Shown here: positions 22,901-33,576 of the stretch, piece by piece
Numbering within the stretch: the stretch's first letter is position 1
Layout of the letters: each line of letters opens with the position of its first letter
Assembly: GCA_903813345.2 (NCBI GenBank)
Contig: CAIIXF020000004.1
Coordinates: 6,965,525 to 7,029,524 of the forward strand
Source of the DNA: Owenia fusiformis
Lineage: Eukaryota > Annelida > Polychaeta > Sabellida > Oweniidae
Length of the DNA stretch: 64,000 bases
Reading direction: 5' to 3'
Made by a program: the position numbers and the translations under genes
Notes under the pieces: model-generated
Databases searched by the model: none
What the model saw: only the letters and a program-made list of their open reading frames with translations
What the model was told of the DNA's origin: nothing

Positions 22901-25900
22901 GATTCTTACTTGAATGGATTGATATAGGTCTTGTATATATTATATTGCATGATTGATGCTACATGATTCTTACTTGAATGGATTAATATAGATCTGGTAT
23001 ATCATATATCATGATTGATGCTACATTGTCCTTACATGAATGGATTAATATAGGTCTGGTATGTATCATATATCATGATTGATGCTACATGATTCTTACT
23101 TGAATGGATTAATATAGGTCTTGTATATATCATATATCATGATTGGTGCTACATGATTCTTACTTGAATGGATTGATATAGGTCTTGTATATATCATATA
23201 TCATGATTGATGCTACATGATTCTTACTTGAATGGATTAATATAGGTCTTGTATATATCATATATCATGATTGGTGCTACATGATTCTTACTTGAATGGA
23301 TTAATATAGGTCTGGTATATATCATATATCATGATTGATGCTACAGCCATCACTTCCCCGGAGCCTGTCGACATCAGAGCCATACAAACCATAGACAGAA
23401 TCATCGCTTCACCCGCCACACCCATGACACTGTGTAACACTGCAGGGGGTACAATACCTAATCGTAAATAGAATATAACATTACTGTGTCTCATATGTGT
23501 ATTACTTTGTTTAACTACTGTTTGTTCCACTAATAAAGCAGAAGGTTAGCTAGGAAATTAAAAGTTTGAATATCCAGAGAATCTGTGTGTCCGTCCATAT
23601 ATTTTTAGTGTTCATGTATAGAATCAACTAAGCTTGGACACAGATATTTATGAATACAGGTTGGGCAAAAAATCGATGCCCTTGTTTAAAGGTGAATGTC
23701 ATATAACACATGTTAAACCATGCCATGTATTATATTTCATTTTTGACATAGTAACATAATCAAATGCAATCATCTTCAAACATGGATATTGTTTATTTGG
23801 CCGAACCGTGTATATTTTTAATCTAAATTTAGTTTTAAATATATAAGCAACTGCTTATATCTGGCTTCAAAAAGTTCATTCAAAAGAAAAATAACAAAAT
23901 AATTTAGATTTACAATATCTGAAAACAGAATATATTAAACTGCTACAGCAGTTACATATTTAGCTGCATCAAAATGCTCATTGTGGCAAAGTTTACTGGA
24001 TTGGCATATTTTGCTTTGTAAGCTCACTGAAAAATATTTACCCTCGTCTACTTCGGCAGCAGTCAGTATGTCTGCTCCACTTTCAAGACTCAGGCTATGG
24101 AACAACATGCTTGTCGTAGTTGCGAGAATCAATGGGATGATGAACCAGATGAAGCCTGCGATCAGGAAACCAATCACTCCTGGAAACAATAAACACCATG
24201 GTGCAAATGACAACAAAAATGTGTAGTGTCCCACGCTTTTAATTGTCTGATCAATATCTACATAACAAATTGACTAAATATTGTCATATTTTCATTATAC
24301 TTTATTTGCACAGTGGAATAACCTTGCAGTGGTTGAGCGGCAATCCTCATCTGCCATGCTGCTTGATCACAGAATGAAGTGGAGGAAGCCAAAAATATTC
24401 CAATGACACCAAAAATGACAGCGTCTGTCGACCTAAATGTCAGTAAGCTTCTTTGTTCATTTCCATCTGGTCCTAGCACACAGGTCAGTTGACCATGTAG
24501 TCTTTCCAATGACCCAATAGAATCTTCAGGATGCAGATAGAAGACAGTTGATGTAATCACGAGAAGCATGATGTAGATCAAAGCTGTGTTGAAATACGAA
24601 ACATAAAATGTCGCGCCAAGTCCTCCCACAAGAGAGAAGGAACCGAATATGAAGGCAATGAGCAAAATAGCTAGCTCTGTAGACATTGACTTAGCTGTTG
24701 AAGTGAACGTAGCAGTTCCCGCCAGAATCAAACATGTTAGGATTACCATGTTTGTAACCAATGCAAAGAATGTTGATACTATATGTGCTCTGGTTCCAAA
24801 TCTAGCATAAATCACCTGTTTAAAAGATAATTTGATTACTCAATCGATTAACAAACACCAAAATCGGCTATGGCTAAATGAAAAAATAATGCAACCGAAA
24901 ACATTGTCGAGAAGCATAAATTTTGATGTAAGAAGCAGAAGTTATTAGGGGGTTTAAGCTTGCAATATTTTTCAAAACCTAAACATGAACGGAAAATATT
25001 TAAGCGATTTTTGTATGGGCGATTGGTCATACGTAAGTAAGGTAATTGGCGTTTCGATTTTATATGCAAGCTTAAACTCCCTATTATTTATTGGAGTCTT
25101 ACAAAAGTAGTTATGATACACGTCTGCAATGACATCATATCAGTTCACGATCACATTCACAGTCACATATACGTCATATTAGACTATTATTACTTGCCAA
25201 ATAAGGAATGGCACACCATATTTGGCAAGTAGATACATAGAGCAAATACTAAGTGGCTTTACATCCCATATGTACATGGGTCATTGTAATGACATACATA
25301 ACAATGCATATGTTTAGGTGATATAAGATAAGTTACCTGGAGAAATGTTTTGGCACCAGGGGCTCGAGTCTTGAAGTGAACAGATAGCAGTGGAAATAAG
25401 ATTACATTGGTGACAACGCCCACTGCATACCAGAATGACCCTGCCAACCCATACTACAAATGTGTTTCAATTTACAAGTTTAGTAAAATACACAAAAGAA
25501 ATATAATGTTCGTGAAGAGTCGGGGAATGAAATAGATTCGAATGATATCAAAACGTGTAATACAATGACATAATTCATTTCTTTCTTTTTCTACGAATGA
25601 TATTAATTTTTGAAAGATTGTATCATTTAGAGCAATATGTTTGACACATTTTCTGAAAAATTCAAAATGTTCTGTTCAGTGACCTTTCCCAAGCTCCTAC
25701 TTTTAGCTATTTTTCAGTCACATTTTCAGAGGGCTGAAAAAGTTATTTCATCATGTTTAGGGTCATCCTGACAATGTACATTGTGATCCTGGCCATGTAT
25801 ATAAGAGGTCAAAACAGAACTCTATTATCTTTGTTCAAAAAAATGTCTGAAATGCCACATATTTTGTCACTTCCTGTTTTGTCATTTCCTGTTCCGGCAA

Positions 25901-28900
25901 ACTCTTGAGGATATATTTAGGTCATATATTCAACATCACCACCCCAACTACTGTTTGCAACAAAATTGTCTCACAGGTTAAAACTTCATTTTGGTGTTTC
26001 AAAGAAATCGGCTGTAAAATACTGAAAAGTACTTGCAATCGCAGACATCTCATGAGATATGTAGCTCCGCGTCAATTATTATGAATAACTGAAAAATAAA
26101 GGAAGAATGGGTACGCTTTACCTTGGTGGCAATAGTAGCACTTTGAAGCAAATCTGCTGGCCAGAAGACCTGAGAGGCAGCAGATACTGCAGTCAGGGCG
26201 ATTGTTACATTTCCTGCAATGGTCCTTTTTCCATATAACTTTCAATGGGTTTTATTTCAGTTTAAGTAGTACATTAACTGTACCTATTGAAAGTTGTAGT
26301 AGTCTTTGTAGTAATATGGATGTACATTTGTAACAGAGGATCATATACACTTTAAAAAGTGTATATACTGAATAATTTAATAGAAATTTACAACGCATCT
26401 TTTTATTTTGACAATTGTTAAATTGCAACTAGAAACTATAAGTTTCACTTGCCCCCTGCATCAAATGCTGTATCCACTCGATCTTCATCAAAGAATATGT
26501 ACTTTCTAAGCAGAAAATGACCCAAGCTCAACAGCAGGGCAAATCCACCGAATCCAACTGCAATAATTAGTGCTGATTCCCATTCTTTAAGAGTTGCAAA
26601 TGATGTTTTCGGCTCACTAAGGAGACTAAATTAAAAACATCCAAAATATATCTCAATTATTTCATTATAGTTTACATTACCTAACAGCAACATAGTAACA
26701 CAGTACAAACCATAAATAATTTATAGAGATTATAATTTCAACCACAGCCATTAAAACAGATACAGATCTAGAGGGTAGGGGGCAAGGATAGGGCAGTATT
26801 TATTGGTGGTTACAAATCTATGCATACTTTTATTAAGTATTTTTGGGTGGTTACAAATCTATGTATGCTTTTATTAAGTATTTATTGGTGGTTACAAATC
26901 TATGCATACTTTTATTAAGTATTTTTTGGTGCTTACAAATCTATGTATACTTTTATTAAGTATTTATTGGTGGTTACAAATCTATGCATACTTTTATTAA
27001 GTATTTTTTGGTGGTTACAAATCTATGTATACTTTTATTAAGTATTTATTGGTGGTTACAAATCTATGCATACTTTTATTAAGTATTTTTGGTGGTTACA
27101 AATCTATGTATACTTTTATTAAGTATTTATTGGTGGTTACAAATCTATGCATTGTTTTACTAAGTATTTATTGGTGGCTACAAATCTATGCATAGTTTTA
27201 TTAAGTATTTATTGGTGGTTACAAATCTATGTATAATTTTGTTAAGTATTTATTGGTGGTTACAAATCTATGCATTGTTTTACTAAGTATTTATTGGTGG
27301 CTACATATCTATGGATTGCATAGTTTTATTAAGTATTTATTGGTGGTTACAAATCTATGCATAGTTTTATTAAGGGGACTCATCTCTAACCCTTACGACA
27401 ATGGTGATACACCTGCCAGTTGCAGAACAGAAAATATATATCTCCAGGAAAAGCTTGTTTGTTAACTTCACGTTTGACAAGTGTTCTATAATTAAATGTT
27501 AATGACGCTGAATGACGGTATATGACACATTACGACATAGTAACTCATAGCAACTATGGGCTCCTCACTCGAAGCAGTGTTTTATCATGACGTCATGTAA
27601 CACTCTTGTTCACGAATTCTTGGAATATGGTACCATCATCTGTGACGTCAGTGACACATTGCCCCATCAACAATTAAACAAACAAATAACCTATACGTCA
27701 CTGATTTCCCAAATAATTGCATAATTTGGGTGTTTGCTTTGTTTTCTTGTATTCGTTCAAACTTAGTTCGCTTTATTCCAGCAGTATAACAAGCATGCAA
27801 ATGTTTTATAGACATGGCAAACCAGCATGTAACTTGCTTTTTTCTTTTTTCCGCTAAATGCCATTTGTATGAGCAATTTATATAAGGTTTCATCATATAT
27901 TACCTTTGAAATCAAAATGATAAGTATCCCATATATTACTGATGTATAAGAAAATCGTTTTAGCCTACGGTATAGCCACCGAGTTGTGTGCCTCTTAAAA
28001 ACATCTAAAATAAAAAAGTTTCACCATCGATTTTTTACTTCAAATAACATCAAAGTTTATTGAAATAAAGAGGCGATTGAAATTCAACATTGCGTCAAGA
28101 ACCATTTACAAATGTTAGTCTTACATAAGGCTTTATTTATTTACCCTCATTTGAATTTTCTTGAAATTCAAACTATTCAGATGATAAAAGGCATTGCATT
28201 TGTATCATTTTAAGCGATTATAAAATAATTCGCATGCCCAATAACACGTATAGCGAGATCATACCGTTTCGAACTAAAAAAAAATTGTTAGTGATAATCG
28301 ATGAAATTCTTGAAAATATAAGAAAAAGCCGAAACTCCGAAAATAAATAACAGAAAAAATCGACGGTGGAACCTTTTTATATTTTCAGATGTTATTTAGG
28401 GGTACGTGAACTATTGTTTAAAACAATAAAAACAATATGTCAATGTTCTAGTTATTCCCTAAAAATGTCAAATTTTATGAAAATTGAAAGTCAATTAAAA
28501 TCTGATATGGCGTCAATGTACTGACGAATTTGGGTAAGGGGTCACAGGCCTTTACAAAGATTGATATAATAATGCTTTATTTACCTCGAATCGAATTATC
28601 TTGGAACTCAAACTCTTCAGATAATCAAACTGAAGTTAATCAAAGACATTTTTAGCAATTGTATAATGATTCACATGTCTTATACGCGTATGGCGAAACT
28701 ATACCGGTGAGCAATGTAAACATTTCTTGTTGGAGATAATTGATGAAATTCTTAGAAATATCATAGAAAGCCGAAATTTTGAATCTAAATAACAGAAAAA
28801 ATCGACGGTGGAACTTTTTTATATTTTCAAATGTCATTTAGGGGTACGTGAACTGTTGTTTAAAACAATAAAAACAATATGTCAATGTTTTATTTTTCTC

Positions 28901-31900
28901 CTCAAAGAATGTCAAAGTTTATGGTAATAAGGTGATTTAAGTTCGACATGGCGTAATTTTTATTGCCGAACTTGGGTGAGGGGTCACAACTCTTTACAAA
29001 GGTTGGTTTTATGATGCTTTATTTACCCTAATTTTAATTTTCTTGACATTCAAACTATTTAGATAATAAAAGGCATTGCATTTATATCATTTTAAGCGAT
29101 TGTAAAATGATTCGCATGCCCAATAACACGTATAGCGAGATCATACCGTTTCGCACTAAAAACAGTTTTTGCTGGTGATAATCGATGAAATTCTTGAAAA
29201 TATAAAAAAAGCCGAAATTCCGAAAATGAATAACAGAAAAAATCGACGGTGGAACCTTTTTATATTTTCAAATGTTATTTAGGGGTACGTGAACTATTGT
29301 TTAAAACAATAAAAACAATATGTCAATGTTTTAGTTTTTTCCTCAAAAAATGTCAAAGTTTATGAAAATTGAAAGTCAATTAAAATTTGATATGACGTCA
29401 ATTGTACTGCCGAATTTGGGTAAGGGGTAAGAGGCCTTTACAAAGATTGATATAATAATGCTTTATTTACCCCGAATCGAATTTTCTTGGAACTCAAACT
29501 CTTCAGATAATCAAAGTGAAGTTAATCAAAGACATGTTAAGCGGTTGTATAATAATTCACATCTCTTATATGCGTATGGCGAAACTATACCGGTGAGCAA
29601 TATAAACATTTCTTGTTGGAGAGATAATTGATGAAATTCTTAAAAATATCAGAAAACGCCGACATTTTGAATCTAAATAACAGAAAAAAACGACGGTGGA
29701 ACCTTTTGATATTTTCAAATGTCATTTAGGGGTACGTGAACTATTGTTTGAAACAATAAAAACAATATGTCAATGTTTTAGTTTTTTCCTCAAAAAATGT
29801 CAAAGTTTATGAAAATTGGAATACAATTAAAATTTTATATGGCGTCAATTGCACTGCCGAACTTGGGTAAGGGGTCAAAACTCTTTATCTAAGCTGTTCA
29901 TATTATGCTTTATTAGTACCCATGAAAAATAATTGGCATCAAAAGTCTTCAGCTTATCAAATGCCGTAAATTAAAAACAATCTTGGTGGCCGTGTGACGA
30001 TTTTCCTATCAATCATTGATAAATTGAGAACGTGTCGCTTTTAAAGCAAGCGTATTCTAGTGAAACGGGTAAATTGAGGCGCTTTTTCCGTAAAGTCACA
30101 CCCATCTTTCAGACGATGAAGTGAAATATTTTGATGGCTAACATCTAATGTTTTTTACATCAAATGAAAGCATATATGATACCCTTCGGAAAAAAGAAAC
30201 ATAAACAGTGCGTGCAGGGTATCCCAAAATCGGCTAGGTTAGAGATGAGTCCCCTTAAGTATTTATTGGTGGTTACAAATCTATGTATAATTTTGTTAAG
30301 TATTTATTGGTGGTTACGAATCTATGCATTGTTTTACTAAGTATTTATTGGTGGCTACAAATCTATGCATATTTTTATTAAGTATTTATTGGTGGTTACA
30401 AATCTATGCATAATTTTGTTAAGTATTTATTGGTGGTTACGAATCTATGCATTGTTTTACTTAGTATTTATTGGTGGCTACAAATCTATGTATAATTTTA
30501 TTAAGTATTCATTGGTGGTTACAAATCTATGCATAATTTTGTTAAGTATTTATTGGTGGTTACGAATCTATGCATTGTTTTACTAAGTATTTATTGGTGG
30601 CTACAAATCTATGTATAATTTTATTAAGTATTTATTGGTGGTTACAAATCTATGTATAGTTTTATTAAGTATTTATTGGTGGTTAAAAATCTATGTATAA
30701 TTTTGTTAAGTATTTATTGGTGGTTACAAATCTATGCATTGTTTTACTAAGTATTTATTGGTGGCTACAAATCTATGTATAATTTTATTAAGTATTAATT
30801 GGTGGCTACAAATCTATGTATAATTTTATTAAGTATTTATTGGTGGTTACAAATCTATGTATAGTTTTATTAAGTATTTATTGGTGGTTACAAATCTATG
30901 TATAATTTTGTTAAGTATTTATTGGTGGTTACAAATCTATGCATTGTTTTACTAAGTTTTTATTGATGGCTACAAATCTATGTATAATTTTATTAAGTAT
31001 TTATTGGTGGCTACAAATCTATGTATAATTTTATTAAGTATTTATTGGTGGTTACAAATCTATGTATAGTTTTATTAAGTATTTATTGGTGGTTACAAAT
31101 CTATGCATTGTTTTACTAAGTATTTATTGGTGGCTACAAATCTATGGATTGCATAGTTTTATTAAGTATTTATTGGTGGTTACAAATCTATGCATAGTTT
31201 TATTAAGTATTTATTGGTGGTTACAAATCTATGCATTGTTTTACTAAGTATTTATTGGTGGCTACAAATCTATGCATAGTTTTATTAAGTATTTATTGGT
31301 GGTTACAAATCTATGCATAATTTTGTTAAGTATTTATTGGTGGTTACGAATCTATGCATTGTTTTACTAAGTATTTATTGGTGGCTACAAATCTATGTAT
31401 AATTTTATTAAGTATTCATTGGTGGTTACAAATCTATGCATAGTTTAATTAAGTATTTATTGGTGGTTGCAAATCTATGTATAATTTTATTAAGTATTCA
31501 TTGGTGGTTACAAATCTATGCATAGTTTAATTAAGTATTTATTGGTGGTTGCAAATCTATGTATAATTTTATTAAGTATTCATTGGTGGTTACAAATCTA
31601 TGCATAGTTTAATTAAGTATTTATTGGTGGTTGCAAATCTATGTATAATTTTATTAAGTATTCATTGGTGGTTACAAATCTATGCATAGTTTAATTAAGT
31701 ATTTATTGGTGGTTACAAATCTATGCATACTTTTATTGAGTATTCATTGGTGGTTACAAATATATGCATAGTTTATTAAGTATTTTTTGTCCGCCATTTG
31801 TGACAACAGTATCTGACTTTACCGTTGTCAGACTATTCCGGGGTGAATCTCTAGTTTTATCTACTATGAAGACGCTGAATGTCTGGGTCACATTTGCATC

Positions 31901-32139
31901 GAGTCAGCTGCCGGCGCCCGGTCGATTGAGTATTTTGTTCAAAGCTGTATTTAGCCGAGTTCAAAATTGTATTCATAAGTCTTTCTAATATCGGATGCTG
32001 ATTTCAAAAGTTAATTGAACTTAACTTACCTTATATTTGATGGCCTATAGTTTTCACATTCTGTAACATTTCTTAACTCCAGGCTACAAGAAACTCTAAC
32101 CAGTAAGGATAATACCACAAATGTATCGAGATCATACAT
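10971..32139 (-). CDS. DUR3-like urea/solute:sodium symporter (SSS/SLC5 superfamily), 765 aa, 11 exons
   Basis: A multi-pass membrane transporter, most like the DUR3 urea symporters. Exons: 32030-32139, 26453-26625, 26122-26213, 25337-25453, 24323-24815, 24042-24179, 23292-23457, 13661-13878, 13040-13225, 12386-12500, 10971-11460. All intron phases agree and the sum is 2298 nt with stop. Family landmarks: ALTAVSAASQVFWPADLLQS (about 99-118), YGLAGSFWYAVG (126-137), APGAKTFLQVIYARFGTRAH (155-174), LVGGLGATFYVSYF (exon 5), IVPPAVLHSVMG (376-387), SGEVMAVASI then YDIYQTYINPFK (to 430). Exon 8 adds a Cys-rich loop with CPLC, CKC, CAGC and C-x-TH. Two introns need GC donors (GCAAGT). Substrate specificity is inferred; a related solute is possible. 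The first residue of exon 11 is the least certain (11460 or about 11554). Satellites and transposons account for most of the 21-kb span. Confidence 0.93.
11849..12339. mobile_element. PIF/Harbinger-type MITE, 491 bp, TSD TTA
   Basis: Perfect 16-bp terminal inverted repeats, CACCCCAGTCACATTT and its complement, are flanked by TTA at 11846-11848 and 12340-12342. A three-base TWA target site is the PIF/Harbinger signature. Subterminal GCGGCC/CTGCGG words repeat on both sides, and no gene is inside. It lies in the last intron of the symporter gene. Confidence 0.85.
13661..13878 (-). other. Symporter exon 8: cysteine-rich loop
   Basis: The exon begins after TTTTATAG and completes a lysine codon with exon 7, giving INPFK-RNHNIDLCPLC. 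Cysteines form CPLC, CKC, CAGC and a final GCQTHG, a pattern that could bind zinc. It ends at AGAA|GTAAGT. The first 34 nt (13845-13878) are the part copied in the neighbouring 63-bp satellite. From family knowledge I expect this loop to face the cytosol, between the segment ending YDIYQTYINP and the next helix. Confidence 0.88.
13879..15727 (-). repeat. 63-bp satellite made of acceptor + exon 8 start, about 29 copies
   Basis: Each unit, read on the minus strand, has 29 nt of intron 3' end (ending TTGTTTTATAG) followed by 34 nt matching the start of exon 8 (translated HNIDLCPLC). The copy nearest the gene is the real junction. The unit is a multiple of three, so both strands stay open for about 500 codons. 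Two 64-bp variants near 13907 and 14222 (an extra base, giving LCK-stop on the minus strand) break the frame. The long open frames here are by-products of the repeat. Confidence 0.95.
15728..16505. repeat. Spacer between satellites, with a dispersed repeat (15940-16270)
   Basis: 15940-16270 matches 56362-56527 plus 57062-57285 nearly base for base: TGCCCTATCATATTAGCACG, ATGGATCGAGTAACT and GGGGAATCCCCGAATACGAT. The copy here lacks the 545-bp insert found in the other copy, so it serves as an empty site. The rest of the spacer is unremarkable intron. Confidence 0.75.
16510..19972 (-). repeat. 64-bp satellite made of exon 7 end + donor, block 1 (about 54 copies)
   Basis: Read on the minus strand each unit is 53 nt matching the end of symporter exon 7 (translating to VASIM, I or Q, then YDIYQTYINPFK) plus GTAAGAATCAT, the first 11 nt of its intron. 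All copies share orientation. Variants include GCATGA versus ATCATGA and GGTCTG versus GGTATT, in patchy mixtures that suggest repeated unequal exchange. It is continuous with blocks at 20381-20515 and 21526-23344. Confidence 0.95.
19977..20380. mobile_element. Non-autonomous TTAA element (piggyBac-type), 404 bp
   Basis: Flanked by TTAA at 19973-19976 and 20381-20384. The terminal repeats start GG(T)(T/A)CAGCTGGAAAGTAA and pair over at least 31 bp with one mismatch; complementarity extends much further (CTTGCTTTTTTCAGGAAAG and its inverse). No transposase is present. It landed in a TTAA word supplied by a satellite unit, so it is younger than the array. Confidence 0.85.
20381..20515 (-). repeat. 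64-bp exon 7/donor satellite, block 2 (2 copies)
   Basis: Two units between two inserted elements, same orientation and sequence as the main block. The second is more diverged (ACATTGTTCTTACTTGG). Confidence 0.9.
20516..21525. mobile_element. Unclassified ~1-kb insertion inside the satellite
   Basis: The unique sequence replaces part of a satellite unit. Imperfect inverted ends include TTTCATGACCATCAGATTGA near 20522 and its near-complement near 21390-21410, plus CAGCACTTTAAAG/CTTTGAACATC. The extreme right end reads ACCACCCTGTAT. A 74-codon open frame at 20923-21147 has no recognisable domain. A TATAAAAGG and a GGTTCGAGGTC word lie near 20627 and 20669. Confidence 0.5.
21526..23344 (-). repeat. 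64-bp exon 7/donor satellite, block 3 (about 28 copies), merging into the real exon
   Basis: Same unit as block 1. The last unit is the genuine exon 7 end and donor (exon 23292-23344, donor GT at 23290-23291). To the right of 23344 the sequence continues as unique exon (GSGEVMA). The array therefore grew from the working splice junction outward into the intron. One unit near 21861 carries a small internal duplication (GCTACTGCTAC). Confidence 0.95.
24950..25080. mobile_element. Small MITE with GTTTAAGCTTGC ends
   Basis: Inverted ends GGGTTTAAGCTTGCAATAT and ATGCAAGCTTAAACTCCC lie in symporter intron 4. The interior (GGGCGATTGGTCATACGTA) is shared with 10478-10602 and, more weakly, 7085-7225. 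No coding capacity. Confidence 0.65.
26800..27369. repeat. 41-bp satellite, block 1, in symporter intron 1
   Basis: Unit core TATTGGTGGTTACAAATCTA, period 41 bp with variants TGCATAC, TGTATAC and TGCATTG. I compared it with the adjacent exons 1 and 2 and found no match, so unlike the other two satellites of this gene it is not exon-derived. Confidence 0.9.
27374..30254. mobile_element. TTAA-flanked element, 2.9 kb, with 443-bp internal tandem repeats
   Basis: Ends GGGGACTCATCTCTAACC and complement lie next to TTAA at 27370-27373 and 30255-30258. Inside, about 28010-29890 holds four copies of a 441-447 bp unit (the word CGACGGTGGAAC recurs at 28361, 28803, 29244 and 29691). Copies 1 and 3 resemble each other, as do 2 and 4, so the higher-order unit is a dimer of about 885 bp. 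No transposase is seen. It splits the 41-bp satellite. Confidence 0.85.
30259..31785. repeat. 41-bp satellite, block 2
   Basis: Continuation of the array interrupted at 27370. About 37 units; near 31430-31690 pairs of units (ATTCATTGGTGGTTACAAA, then TTGCAAATC) repeat as an 82-bp dimer. Open frames with YLLVVTNLCIV repeats are by-products. Confidence 0.9.
31886..31990. mobile_element. Half copy of the family-1 MITE
   Basis: GGGTCACATTTGCATCGA, CCGGCGCCCGGTCGATTGAG and TATTTTGTTCAAA match the left half of the 37011-37150 MITE. The right half is missing or diverged. It lies about 40 nt downstream of the symporter exon 1 donor. Confidence 0.6.
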
Positions 32140-33258
32140 GGTCTTAGTCACTTTTAAGAAACTCTCACCGGTAATGATGATACCGCAAGTGAATTTAGAT
32201 CATACACGTAACAGTACATGGTCTTAGTCACTTTTAAAACTAATTTACAACATCGGTTTTGCAACACTTATTTTATTAGATTTTAATTACCGATGTATTC
32301 AATACTGATGAATAGGAGTAATTATAGGAATACCTATTCACATAAGGTATAAACATAAGGTATAAACACATTTACGCAGAATGGAACCAGTGGTGGATGA
32401 AACGGGGATTAATAGAAACCGAAGACGGCTATGGAATCAACGCTGAAACTCAGGTGTAAAAGGTTAGGTGGTCCTATCAACTTTTGGTCCTACTCTCTTT
32501 TGATTTATATGGTGACCTAATTACAATTATTTTTTGTAATTCTTTTAAAATAAACATGAAAAAGACACATTTTGTTCTCGTTTCAAGTACTGGGGGAAAG
32601 CATATTGATATTGATTACACGTACCATGGAAATTAGGCTATTTCAAAGGATCAATAATGCCTTTCCATATAATTTCAAAGGGGCTTTCCTTAATATTGTG
32701 TTAAATATATACTGAAGCAATCATACCTTTTGTACATGTATATTATTTCACTGTGAAACATAACAGGTACACGAAATGATCGACGGGTCAACAATAAACA
32801 GTCAAGACACCAAAAAGTTTAAAAATGTAAAATAATATCTCACAGCAAAAAGGTATCTGAAACAATGTTGTCGCAATTGTTAATCTAAATATTAAAAGTA
32901 CATCTTATTTGTCATCAGTAAAAATATTAATTCCACAGCTCACTTTATTTTCTAAAATCTCTCTTAAGATACCCTGCGTGCAGAGTCTGGTTAAACTACT
33001 AAAGACGAAGCTCTCTTTTAAGAAGTGAAGTCAAACGAATGCAAAGGGTACTCTTAAGACGACTAAAATGGTCAAAACTAGGATGTGTCACTTGGACCAT
33101 AAGATGTTAATGTTTGTACCAACAATGCGCCTTTTCACAAATTTATTTTATATGGCTATATCATTAGGAAAATGTTCTTACAGACGAAGAGGTATGTTTA
33201 GAGTGAATTTAGATTGTTGACTTTACGATACGCTCTTGAGTGATTGCGCCTTCTTCAC
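32140..33258. other. Upstream region of the symporter gene; no other gene seen
   Basis: On the minus strand this is 5' of the symporter ATG at 32139. A direct repeat, ACATGGTCTTAGTCACTTTT, occurs at 32136 and 32217, showing a local duplication around the first exon. No clear TATA box was identified. Confidence 0.4.
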
Positions 33259-33410
33259 TGGTGATCCGCTCGATTACGCTGGTTACCGAAACGGTTTGTT
33301 TCGGTAACAAAATGTCAGAACGTCGAAGGTACGATTTTTGTTTTTTCGTACCTTCGACGTTCCGACATTTTGTTACCGAAACGGTTCCAGCGTAATTGAG
33401 TGGATCACCA
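33259..33410. repeat. Long inverted repeat (foldback hairpin)
   Basis: Arms of about 65-75 nt (TGGTGATCC..., TTTCGGTAACAAAATGTC, CGTCGAAGGTACGA) meet at a loop TTTTTGTTTTT. It lies about 170 nt downstream of the secreted-protein stop codon (minus strand), so it would be near or beyond the transcript end. It is probably a small foldback transposon. Confidence 0.75.
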
Positions 33411-33576
33411 GAGTTCTTCACTTTCCTCGTCGACACGAATTTTGAACCTGGTAGTTATCAGCATGTACAATAGCAACTATAATGACACTATTGAGCACAG
33501 CCAATTTCAATCGAGACTAAACATTACATTGAACATTTTGTATATTAAAAAGTTTATTAAAATCTGAGCAATACAA

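Noticed and set aside
13879-23344. CRISPR-like regular repeats
   Set aside because: Units are directly tandem without unique spacers, in a eukaryotic gene intron; no cas genes.
23981-24226. 81-codon open frame (+) opposite symporter exon 6
   Set aside because: Shadow of a well-supported minus-strand exon.
27229-31247. Open frames with YLLVVTNLCIVLLSIYWW repeats
   Set aside because: They arise from the 41-bp satellite; the membrane-like look comes from AT-rich codons.
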